DNA of 38,347 nt. Origin: an uncultured Muribaculaceae bacterium. Its GTDB lineage: Bacteria; Bacteroidota; Bacteroidia; Bacteroidales; Muribaculaceae. Positions 31,438-38,347 of the stretch are shown in pieces. The notes below the pieces were generated by a model. It searched no databases, was not told where the DNA came from, and saw only the letters and a list, made by a program, of their open reading frames with translations. Positions within the stretch are counted from its first letter, which is position 1. Every line of letters starts with the position of its first letter. The stretch lies in assembly GCA_944321905.1 (NCBI GenBank), contig CALUNI010000010.1, positions 1 through 38,347 on the forward strand, written 5' to 3'. Position numbers and translations under genes: made by a program.

Positions 31438-33570
31438 CTATTTGGCTGCCGGAGCTACGTATTCTTCTCCCATATTGTACAAGATGAAGCTATAAATGTC
31501 GCTATACTCGTCAATTACCTTCGACACCGGCTTGCCGCCACCGTGTCCGGCCTTGCTGTCGATGCGTATCAAGTGCGGCTTGTCGCCAATATTCGAGGCC
31601 TGCAACGTGGCAGCATACTTAAACGAGTGCGCGGGAACCACACGGTCGTCGTGGTCGGCAGTAGTTACAAGTATTGCCGGATATACCGTACCGTCGTTCT
31701 TCACATTGTGCAACGGAGAATAGCCGCGCAGATATTCAAACATCTCTTTGCTGTCGTCGCTGCGCCCGTAGTCTGAAGCCCAGTTCCAACCGATTGTGAA
31801 CTGATGATAACGAAGCATGTCCATCACGCCCACTTGCGGCACCGCGGCAGCAAAAAGGTCGGGACGCTGGTTGACGACGGCGCCTATCAGCAGTCCGCCA
31901 TTAGAACCGCCGTTGCAAGCAAGCTTTTCGGGACAGGTATAACCTTCCTTAATGAGATATTCGGCAGCTGCGATGAAATCGTCAAACACGTTCTGCTTGT
32001 TCATCTTCGTGCCTGCCTGATGCCACTGCTCGCCATACTCGGCACCACCCCTCAAGTTGACCGAAGCAAAAATGCCACCGTTCTCCAAGAAGGGCAGATT
32101 GCGAGGATTGAAACTCGGAGTCAGGCTGATGTTGAAACCTCCGTAACCATAAAGCAAAACAGGAGTCTTGCCGTTACGCTCAAGTCCCTTCTTGTGAGTT
32201 AGGAACATACGCACCGTGGTACCATCCTTGCTTTGGAAAGACACCTGCTCGGTGACATAATCGTCGAGATTGATATCGAGCGTCGGTCTCCAATATTCGG
32301 TCGAAACATTCGTCTTCTTGTCATATGCATAAATAAAGCCGGGAACCGTGAACGATTTCATCGAGTACATCACTTCGTCGTCCTTTGAACTTGCCACAAA
32401 CAGTGCCGACCCCATTACTGGAAGCTCTATCTCGTTAAGCATCTTGCCGTCGCAATCATACACATATGCACGGTTGTAAGCGTCCTTTTCATATTCTACT
32501 ATCAGATTGTCTTTGCCCGATTGCTGCACGCCCACAAGCAACTCTTCCTTTTCGGGCAGGACAGTCTTCACCTGCTTGAGCGTGCGCAAGTCGTAGGCCA
32601 CAAGCTTGCCCATAGCGGCATCCTTGTTGGTGTAAACATATATCAAGTTACGAGCCTCGTCCACTCCGATTACAGCACACTGGCTGTCCATGCCGCCGAC
32701 AACGGTACGATACTTCGCCCCCGGCTGCTTGGCGTCTTTGAGCAGGATATTAGTATTTTGCCCGTCCGACGGATAAATGAACACGTAACGGTTTTCCATT
32801 ACCGAAGCCGAATAGAACATCAGCGGGTCGTTACCCTCATATTCTACGCGGTCGTCAGATTGCGGAGTGCCAAGCTTGTGATAGAAAACCTTGTGGTACT
32901 CGTTCTTGCTTGAATAAGCCTTGTCGGCATCTTCGGGAGCGTCATACCCGCTATAGAAGAACCCGTCGCCAAGCCACTCGACACCGGTAAACTTAGCCCA
33001 CATGATATGGTCATCGAGCATTGAACCATCGGCAAGGTTCATGACGAATATCTCATTCCAGTCGCTGCCACTGCGCGAGATGGCATAAGCCAGATACTTG
33101 CCGTCGTCGCTGAAGCTGATACCCGACAGAGCCACAGTGCCATCGTCGCTCAACTTGTTTGGGTCGAGGACTACACGAGAGTCTCCAGCAAGAGAATCCT
33201 GCACATACAGCACGTCCTGGTTCTGCAAGCCCGAGTTGCGGTAAGTATAATACTTGCCGTTACGCTTAAACGGAACACCCATCTTCTCATAATTAAACAG
33301 TTGCGACATGCGCTCGCGCAACGCCCCGCGGAAAGGGATTTGCGCCAAGTAAGCATCGGTCACTGCATTCTCGGCTTTCACCCACGCCTCGGTGGCGGCC
33401 GACGTGTCGTTTTCGAGCCACCTGTAAGGGTCGGCCACTTTGGTTCCAAAATAATCCTCGACGACAGTCGTGTCTTTCATCGTCTCGGGATAATCGATTT
33501 TGCCCGAGCCTGTCGAGCAACTCGCAGCAAAAACAGCAGAACCCATTGCAATATAAACAAAAGATTTCAT
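31438..33570 (-). CDS. Prolyl oligopeptidase, S9A family, probable lipoprotein
   Basis: The enzyme cleaves short peptides after proline. The 710-residue protein has an N-terminal export signal with a lipobox-like FAASC (Cys18). An N-terminal segment typical of the family follows (DYFGTKVADPYRWLEN), then a seven-bladed propeller. The C-terminal alpha/beta-hydrolase domain contains GGSNGG with Ser556, TTADHDDRVVP with the Asp at 641, and AGHGGG with His676. All catalytic residues are present. The gene starts 18 nt after the stop of the M28 gene on the same strand, so the two are likely co-transcribed. Together they would act on periplasmic peptides or protein ends. Confidence 0.92.
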   Translation of the reverse strand: MKSFVYIAMGSAVFAASCSTGSGKIDYPETMKDTTVVEDYFGTKVADPYRWLENDTSAATEAWVKAENAVTDAYLAQIPFRGALRERMSQLFNYEKMGVPFKRNGKYYTYRNSGLQNQDVLYVQDSLAGDSRVVLDPNKLSDDGTVALSGISFSDDGKYLAYAISRSGSDWNEIFVMNLADGSMLDDHIMWAKFTGVEWLGDGFFYSGYDAPEDADKAYSSKNEYHKVFYHKLGTPQSDDRVEYEGNDPLMFYSASVMENRYVFIYPSDGQNTNILLKDAKQPGAKYRTVVGGMDSQCAVIGVDEARNLIYVYTNKDAAMGKLVAYDLRTLKQVKTVLPEKEELLVGVQQSGKDNLIVEYEKDAYNRAYVYDCDGKMLNEIELPVMGSALFVASSKDDEVMYSMKSFTVPGFIYAYDKKTNVSTEYWRPTLDINLDDYVTEQVSFQSKDGTTVRMFLTHKKGLERNGKTPVLLYGYGGFNISLTPSFNPRNLPFLENGGIFASVNLRGGAEYGEQWHQAGTKMNKQNVFDDFIAAAEYLIKEGYTCPEKLACNGGSNGGLLIGAVVNQRPDLFAAAVPQVGVMDMLRYHQFTIGWNWASDYGRSDDSKEMFEYLRGYSPLHNVKNDGTVYPAILVTTADHDDRVVPAHSFKYAATLQASNIGDKPHLIRIDSKAGHGGGKPVSKVIDEYSDIYSFILYNMGEEYVAPAAK

Positions 33571-33588
33571 TATAAATAATATTATGTT

Positions 33589-34575
33589 TTAGTAACTATA
33601 AATCACGTTAAGCACGGTCTGCCCTACAGCCTTAAGGGTGGCCGGGTCGATAATGCCGACGGTATCGGCCGTGGTGTGCCACTGCTTGAAGAAGCCGGTG
33701 CCTCCATCTCCACTTTGGTCGATGATATCGATGCACGGAATTCCTGCACGGTTGACAAAAACGTGGTCGTCGGTGATGGCGCCACCCTGCCGGTCAACAA
33801 AGTAATCGCCATAGCCCGCTTCATGCGCCACGCGCCACACCTCATCGACAAAACCTTGCGCATAATAAGTGGAAAAATACTCCCGGGCAAACGTTGCCCC
33901 ACCTGCTCCCACCATGTCGAGCAATATGCCATACATCGGCCTGTAGCCCGGGCGGTGAGGACTGGCCGCCCAGTATTGCGTGCCAAGTCCCCAACTCTCG
34001 TCATTGCCCATGCCCGAGTCGCCCCAGTCTTCGGCATCGACAAAAAGTATGTCAACTCCTATGGCAGGCGACTTCTCTGCCATATGGCGAGCCACCTCAA
34101 GCAGCACCGCCACGCCGCTGGCACCGTCGTTAGCACCCATTACCGGTTCGCGGCGACGTGCAGGGTCGGGGTCGTTGTCGGCCCAAGGGCGGCAGTCCCA
34201 GTGAGCGAGCAATAGCAATCGCCGTCGCGCATCGGGGTTATATTCACCTATGATGTTACGCGCATCGATTTTAGTGCCGTCAAACGTGGTAAGCTTCATA
34301 TTCTGCTCGACTACCGCCGCGCCATACTGTTTCAACCGGGCCACAAGATAGTCGCCACACAGGCGATGAGCCTCACTGCCCGGCACTCGCGGGCCGAAAT
34401 CACATTGCGCCACGACAAACGCATATGCAGAGTCTGGATCAAAGTCGGCAACAAGCCGTTCCTGCTCTTTCCCAACCTCAACAGTAGCTTCCTGCACTCT
34501 ATTTCCCGAGTTTCTACCCGAAGAACATCCCACAAGAACCGTCAACATTATAATTAACAACAATAAACACTTCAT
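33589..34575 (-). CDS. M28-family glutaminyl cyclase-like lipoprotein
   Basis: Type II glutaminyl cyclases are zinc enzymes that close N-terminal Gln to pyroglutamate. The 328-residue protein has a lipoprotein signal with lipobox LVGC (Cys17), placing it in the periplasm or envelope. The M28 metal and catalytic segments are LLAHWDCRPWADND, GANDGASGVAVLLE, FVDAEDWGD, GILLDMVGAGG, GAITDDHVFVNRAGIP and QWHTTADTVGIID. The overall layout and the WDCRP and HTTADT regions favour glutaminyl-peptide cyclotransferase over a general aminopeptidase. I chose Met at 34575 (MKCLLLLIIML) because it gives a clean lipoprotein signal. It has its own promoter and precedes the oligopeptidase gene. Confidence 0.85.
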   Translation of the reverse strand: MKCLLLLIIMLTVLVGCSSGRNSGNRVQEATVEVGKEQERLVADFDPDSAYAFVVAQCDFGPRVPGSEAHRLCGDYLVARLKQYGAAVVEQNMKLTTFDGTKIDARNIIGEYNPDARRRLLLLAHWDCRPWADNDPDPARRREPVMGANDGASGVAVLLEVARHMAEKSPAIGVDILFVDAEDWGDSGMGNDESWGLGTQYWAASPHRPGYRPMYGILLDMVGAGGATFAREYFSTYYAQGFVDEVWRVAHEAGYGDYFVDRQGGAITDDHVFVNRAGIPCIDIIDQSGDGGTGFFKQWHTTADTVGIIDPATLKAVGQTVLNVIYSY

Positions 34576-34596
34576 ATTCCAATTGCAATTTTCCAC

Positions 34597-34628
34597 CAAA
34601 ATTAGTGATTTTCACCCCAATCGACAAA
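34597..34628 (-). promoter_or_regulatory. Promoter of the M28-oligopeptidase pair
   Basis: On the minus strand TTTG (plus 34625-34628), 20 nt, then TAATTTTG (plus 34597-34604). The predicted start near 34591 leaves a leader of about 16 nt. Confidence 0.75.
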
Positions 34629-34647
34629 TTACCATAAAAATTACGCT

Positions 34648-34760
34648 TATAAAAAAGAAGTGCGCATTTTCACAAATGCACACCCCCCTCATAACCAAAA
34701 TTCAAGTATATATTTTTGTTGTTTGTTGTAATTATTATGAAAAAATTCCTTTTACTTTAG
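34648..34760 (-). ncRNA. Candidate small RNA between der and the M28 gene
   Basis: On the minus strand a -7 box TATCTTTG (plus 34766-34773) is followed about 85 nt later by a hairpin: GTGTGCATTT with AAATGCGCAC (plus 34660-34669 and 34674-34683, one G/T-type mismatch), loop 4 nt. The hairpin is followed by TTCTTTTTTAT. Because the M28 gene has a separate promoter downstream, this would give an independent RNA of about 115 nt. Alternatively the hairpin is the terminator of der, 200 nt upstream. The -33 element is weak. No convincing small reading frame is present. Confidence 0.4.
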
Positions 34761-34878
34761 CAATACAAAGATATAACGAAAATAGGTTCAGAAAACTTTA
34801 TTTATTTAAATAAATGTCAACAACCATTAATTTAACGTTATTCTTCCGTCATCTTCGCGCGTCACACTTTGCAAGTGC
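34684..34878. other. AT-rich spacer downstream of der
   Basis: No gene is seen. It holds the candidate -7 box above, a perfect 16-bp palindrome ATTTATTTAAATAAAT (34800-34815), and a small hairpin CACTT/AAGTG (34865-34877) just after the der stop. None looks like a strong terminator for der. Confidence 0.4.
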
Positions 34879-36192
34879 CTACTTTTCACGCATGAAGATG
34901 TTAATCGGAGTTCCGCTAAAGTTCCAGTTCTCCCGGATTTTGTTTTCGAGATAACGCTTATATGGTTCTTTTACCCACTGTGGCAAGTTGCAGAAGAACA
35001 AGAACGATGGAATCTTGGCTTCCTTAAGCATAGTAACATATTTTATCTTCACATATTTGCCCTTGTTGGCCGGTGGCGGATATGCCTCGATAGCCTCGTG
35101 CATCACGTTGTTAAGCTCAGATGTAGGAACTATGCGATTGCGATTCTCATACACGTTGACCGCGCTCTCAAGCACTTTAAGTATGCGTTGCTTTGTCAGA
35201 GCCGAACCAAATATTATGGGGAAATCGGTAAACGGCGCGAAACGGTTGCGTATGGCATTCTCAAACGTCTTTATGGCTGCCGTACTCTTGTTTTCAACCA
35301 GGTCCCACTTGTTGACACACACCACCAGGCCTTTTTTATTGCGCTGTATCAATGAGAATATGTTGGCATCCTGTCCTTCAATTCCGCGAGTGGCATCAAT
35401 CATGAGTATGCACACGTCGCTGTTTTCGATGGCACGTATGCTTCGTATCACCGAATAATATTCAATGTCTTCGTTTACTTTGGCCTTTTTGCGGATTCCG
35501 GCAGTATCTACAAGATAGAAGTCGAAACCGAACTTGTTGTAGCGGGTATATATGCTGTCGCGCGTGGTTCCGGCTATGTCGGTTACGATATTACGCTCCT
35601 CGCCTATGAAAGCGTTTATTATTGAGGACTTGCCCGAATTGGGACGGCCTACTATTGCAAATTTAGGCAGATGGTCGGTAGGACTTTCTTCCTGCGCACC
35701 CTTAGGCATAAGTTCAAGCACCCTGTCGAGCAGGTCGCCTGTTCCCGAACCGTTGATGGCCGACACTGCAATGGGGTCGCCCAGTCCGAATGCGTAAAAC
35801 TCGGCTTCGCTGAAGTAAGTAAGGTCGTCGGCCTTGTTTGCCACCACGATTACCGGCTTGCGAGACTTACGCAATATTGCGGCCACATGGTCGTCGAGGT
35901 CGGTAATGCCATTTTTTATGTCCACCATGAACAGTATCACGTCGGCCTCCTCGATGGCGATTGCCACCTGCTTGTTGATTTCTTCCTCGAAAATGTCCTC
36001 GGAATTTACGACCCATCCGCCGGTATCGACTACCGACATTTCAACGCCACCCCATTCGGTCTTACCATACTGGCGGTCGCGCGTGGTACCCGACGTGTCG
36101 TCCACTATGGCCGCGCGCACTCCCGTGAGGCGGTTGAACAGCGTGGATTTGCCCACATTGGGTCGTCCTACTATTGCTATCAGTTTTCCCAT
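34879..36192 (-). CDS. der: Ribosome-associated GTPase Der (EngA)
   Basis: Der is an essential double GTPase for 50S subunit assembly. The 437-residue protein has the first GTPase domain with GRPNVGKST (9-17), [15 protein letters not shown] and NKAD (119-122). The second domain has GRPNSGKSS (182-190), [15 protein letters not shown] and NKWD. A C-terminal KH-like domain ends [21 protein letters not shown] and [11 protein letters not shown]. Length and order are normal. It lies 22 nt downstream of era on the same strand, so der and era are co-transcribed. Confidence 0.96.
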   Translation of the reverse strand: MGKLIAIVGRPNVGKSTLFNRLTGVRAAIVDDTSGTTRDRQYGKTEWGGVEMSVVDTGGWVVNSEDIFEEEINKQVAIAIEEADVILFMVDIKNGITDLDDHVAAILRKSRKPVIVVANKADDLTYFSEAEFYAFGLGDPIAVSAINGSGTGDLLDRVLELMPKGAQEESPTDHLPKFAIVGRPNSGKSSIINAFIGEERNIVTDIAGTTRDSIYTRYNKFGFDFYLVDTAGIRKKAKVNEDIEYYSVIRSIRAIENSDVCILMIDATRGIEGQDANIFSLIQRNKKGLVVCVNKWDLVENKSTAAIKTFENAIRNRFAPFTDFPIIFGSALTKQRILKVLESAVNVYENRNRIVPTSELNNVMHEAIEAYPPPANKGKYVKIKYVTMLKEAKIPSFLFFCNLPQWVKEPYKRYLENKIRENWNFSGTPINIFMREK

Positions 36193-36214
36193 ATTATGTT
36201 TCCAGATGTTATAA

Positions 36215-37099
36215 TTAATCTATGTAACCAAACGAGCGCAACTTGTTCTCCTTGTTGCGCCAGTCTTTTTCAACCTTCACATACAATTCCAAATACACAT
36301 GCTTCTGGAAAAAAGCCTCGATGTCTTTTCGAGCCTCTATACCGACGCGCTTCAGCTTTTGCCCGCCATGCCCGATGATTATCGCCTTCTGGCTGTCGCG
36401 CTCGACATATATCACAGCCATTATGTGTATCGAATCGGCTTTTTCCTCAAACAGTTCCACCATTACCTGCGTTGCGTAAGGCACTTCCTTGTCATAGTCG
36501 AGCAGCAGTTTCTCCCTGATGATTTCGGTCACGAAGAACCGTGCCGGACGGTCGGTGAGGTCGTCTTTCCCGAAATAAGGCGGCGAATCGGGCAGCAACT
36601 CCACTATGCGTTTCATGAGGTTAGCCACATTGAAGTTCTCTTGCGCCGACATAGGAAATATCTCGGCCTGTGGCAACACGGCACGCCACTTATCGATAAT
36701 GGCCACCAGGTCGTCGTTCCCCTTCAGCAAGTCTATCTTGTTTATCACAAGCAGTATGGGAATTTTCATTTTGGCCACCTTGTCGAGGAACGACTGGTTT
36801 TTGTTAATCGATTCCACGACATCGGTGACATATAGCAGGATGTCGGCATCGACAAGAGCCTCCTCCGAGAATTCGAGCATACTTTCTTGCAATTTATACT
36901 TTGGCTTCAGCACACCGGGGGTGTCGGAAAACACGATTTGGTATTCATCGGTATTGACAATACCCATGATACGGTGCCGAGTGGTCTGAGCCTTTGATGT
37001 GATAATGGAGATGCGTTCGCCCACGAGGCGGTTCATCAAAGTCGATTTTCCCACGTTGGGGTTTCCCACGATGTTTACAAATCCTGCTTTGTGTTGCAT
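36215..37099 (-). CDS. era: GTPase Era
   Basis: Era binds the 3' end of 16S rRNA and assists 30S maturation. The 294-residue protein has GNPNVGKST (12-20), the switch region [34 protein letters not shown] and SAQENFNV. The C-terminal KH domain has [21 protein letters not shown] and [25 protein letters not shown], where GHGGQKLK is the RNA-binding loop. It is upstream of der. I saw no clear -7 box in the 203-nt gap to fabH, so its promoter is uncertain. Confidence 0.96.
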   Translation of the reverse strand: MQHKAGFVNIVGNPNVGKSTLMNRLVGERISIITSKAQTTRHRIMGIVNTDEYQIVFSDTPGVLKPKYKLQESMLEFSEEALVDADILLYVTDVVESINKNQSFLDKVAKMKIPILLVINKIDLLKGNDDLVAIIDKWRAVLPQAEIFPMSAQENFNVANLMKRIVELLPDSPPYFGKDDLTDRPARFFVTEIIREKLLLDYDKEVPYATQVMVELFEEKADSIHIMAVIYVERDSQKAIIIGHGGQKLKRVGIEARKDIEAFFQKHVYLELYVKVEKDWRNKENKLRSFGYID

Positions 37100-37223
37100 A
37101 TTAGATTGCGCTTTTTGGTGAAATGGAAAGAAACTGTTTTGAATCTTGACATAAACTTTTTATCCTTGAGCATACCTGTGTGGTTGTATGGCACCTAATC
37201 GGTCGAAATTCAAAACAAGCCCC

Positions 37224-37284
37224 AAAACAAAATCCCACAGCCGCCTGTGGTGTGTTGTGCGCCCCGAGGCAGTCGTGTGGGATT
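37224..37284 (-). terminator. Terminator-like long hairpin after fabH
   Basis: AATCCCACA (37231-37239) pairs with TGTGGGATT (37276-37284), and a second stem inside (37241-37246 with 37267-37272) pairs fully on the minus strand using one T/G wobble but has a mismatch on the plus strand. On the minus strand it is followed by TTGTTTTGG. Orientation and position, 18 nt after the fabH stop, suit fabH termination. Confidence 0.65.
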
Positions 37285-37302
37285 ATGAGAGACAAGGACC
37301 GA

Positions 37303-38286
37303 TTATATTCCCCAGACTACATACATGGCACCCCACGTAAAGCCGGCGCCAAATGCTGTGAGGACAATCTTGTCGCCTTTTTTAAGGCGTCCTTTGTATT
37401 CGTCTATACACAATGGAATTGAAGCCGCGCTGGTATTGCCGTAGTGCTGGATATTGACAAGAACCTTTTCGGGGTTGATGCCGAGACGAGAACCCACGGC
37501 TTCGATGATGCGCAAATTGGCCTGATGCGGAATGAACCAGTCGATTGAATCCACTGTCAGCCCATTGCGGGCCATTATTTCTTCGCTCGACTCATACATG
37601 TCGGTTACGGCATGTTTGTAAACGGCGCGCCCCTCCTGATAAACGTAGTGCTCGTCGGCTTCCACGTTTTCGACCGATGCGGGATTTACCGAACCGCCGG
37701 CTTTCATAACCAAGTGAGGCAGTCCCTCGCCATTGACGTGGAACACGCCATCGATCACCCCCACGTTCTCGGTCGTAGGTTCAACAAGTACCGCCACCGC
37801 GGCATCGCCAAACAGCGGGCATGTGGTGCGATCCTTGTAATTGGTCATGCTCGACATCTTCTCGGCTGCAATCACCACGACCTTCTTGTAAAGGCCGCTT
37901 CTTATATAGGCCGAAGCCGATTGCAACGTCACTATGAAACCGGCACAGGCCGCTTGTATGTCATAGGCATAAGCGTTTGTCGCACCGCAATGATATGCTA
38001 TTATCGATGCTGTCGAAGGGAAACGGTAGTCGGGATTCGACGTGGCGCATATAATCAGTTCGATTTCCTCGGCCTTGGTTCCCGTTTCTTCAAGCAGTTT
38101 GTTAAGAGCACGTATGCCCATGTAAGACGAGCCTGCATGAGGCTCCTTAAGGATACGCCTTTCCTTGATTCCGACGCGGGTGGTAATCCACTCGTCGCTC
38201 GTCTCGACCATTTTCGACAGTTCGTCGTTGGTGAGCACGTAGTCGGGCGTATATGACGCGATACCGGTTATGTTAGCGTTAATCAT
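37303..38286 (-). CDS. fabH: 3-oxoacyl-[ACP] synthase III
   Basis: FabH condenses acetyl-CoA or another primer acyl-CoA with malonyl-ACP to start fatty-acid synthesis. The 327-residue protein has the thiolase-fold motifs: EWITTRVGIKERR near the N-terminus, AACAGF with the nucleophile Cys114, GDAAVAVLVEP, WFIPHQAN with His254, and HYGNTSAAS with Asn284, completing the Cys-His-Asn triad. It ends FGAGFTWGAMYVVWGI. It heads the minus-strand fabH-era-der series, though a hairpin separates it from era. Genes further upstream are outside the window. Confidence 0.96.
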   Translation of the reverse strand: MINANITGIASYTPDYVLTNDELSKMVETSDEWITTRVGIKERRILKEPHAGSSYMGIRALNKLLEETGTKAEEIELIICATSNPDYRFPSTASIIAYHCGATNAYAYDIQAACAGFIVTLQSASAYIRSGLYKKVVVIAAEKMSSMTNYKDRTTCPLFGDAAVAVLVEPTTENVGVIDGVFHVNGEGLPHLVMKAGGSVNPASVENVEADEHYVYQEGRAVYKHAVTDMYESSEEIMARNGLTVDSIDWFIPHQANLRIIEAVGSRLGINPEKVLVNIQHYGNTSAASIPLCIDEYKGRLKKGDKIVLTAFGAGFTWGAMYVVWGI

Positions 38287-38347
38287 AATTTTTGATTGTA
38301 AAGTCTTTTTGCGAAACGTTAGTTATGGAAACGACGACTACTATATC
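38287..38347. other. Right edge upstream of fabH
   Basis: Sixty-one bases hold no identifiable feature. A minus-strand frame ending in a TAA near 38319 could be the tail of an upstream gene, but only eight codons are visible. In related genomes rpmF often precedes fabH; the visible residues do not let me confirm that. Confidence 0.3.

Noticed and set aside
34595-34685. 26-codon minus-strand frame through the hairpin upstream of the M28 gene
   Set aside because: It crosses the T-run of the terminator-like hairpin and has no supporting features.
34737-34760. ATG AAA AAA frame (MKKFLLL then stop), like a broken signal-peptide start
   Set aside because: Seven codons only, nothing coding follows, and the region is AT-rich; chance is the simplest explanation.

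Overview
The window is a piece of a Bacteroidales chromosome, most like the Muribaculaceae/Bacteroidaceae side of the order; the genus cannot be fixed from sequence alone. The evidence is: repeated Bacteroidetes-type promoters (TTTG, 19-21 nt, TAnnTTTG); starts without Shine-Dalgarno sequences; exported proteins whose predicted mature form begins with Gln; a periplasmic glutaminyl cyclase-like protein; secreted proteins with a type IX-like C-terminal domain; and the gene order der-era-fabH. Almost everything is core chromosome. I see no phage, insertion sequence, integrase or CRISPR array.

Layout. 1-431: an inverted repeat, then tRNA-Lys(CTT) with its own promoter and terminator, divergent from recF. 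432-2319 (+): recF, a DciA-like DUF721 protein and an acyl-CoA thioesterase, tightly packed. 2380-4302 (-): a TonB-dependent receptor. 4467-9454 (+): the rimP-nusA-infB operon, with a terminator-like hairpin in its leader, a second hairpin between nusA and infB, and a terminator at the end. 9466-9933 (+): folK. 9958-10829 (-): a SIMPL-domain protein followed by an unnamed 52-residue basic protein. 10968-13914 (+): metG and an LD-carboxypeptidase. 13913-14185 (-): a complete transcription unit with no recognised gene. 14429-15382 (+): an RluA-family pseudouridine synthase, facing folA. 15387-20609 (-): folA, an AAA-ATPase/PD-(D/E)XK protein, an alkaline phosphatase and a GH3-family protein. 20914-26376 (+): a PpiD-like chaperone, sufE, a POT peptide transporter and a DUF418 membrane protein. 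26587-31324 (+): two tandem secreted paralogues. 31438-34575 (-): a prolyl oligopeptidase and the M28 glutaminyl cyclase-like lipoprotein. 34648-34773 (-): a possible small RNA. 34879-38286 (-): der, era and fabH.

How the genes fit together. The rimP-nusA-infB, metG, der, era, tRNA-Lys and rluA-type genes serve translation and ribosome assembly. recF and the DciA-like gene serve replication and repair. folK and folA serve folate synthesis, and fabH starts fatty-acid synthesis. A second theme is envelope and peptide handling: TonB receptor, PpiD-like chaperone, LD-carboxypeptidase, peptide transporter, prolyl oligopeptidase and glutaminyl cyclase. Four exported proteins here carry Gln right after the predicted signal peptidase site, which makes them plausible substrates of the cyclase encoded at 33589-34575.

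The least explained part is 13915-14428. Its minus strand carries a consensus promoter (TTTG-N20-TACTTTTG) and, about 270 nt downstream, a strong intrinsic terminator, with only a 30-48 codon reading frame between them. It is the best candidate for an undescribed small RNA or small protein. Second-rank candidates are the leader hairpins of rimP and of the 26587 gene, the small transcript upstream of the M28 gene, and the 52-residue protein downstream of the SIMPL gene.
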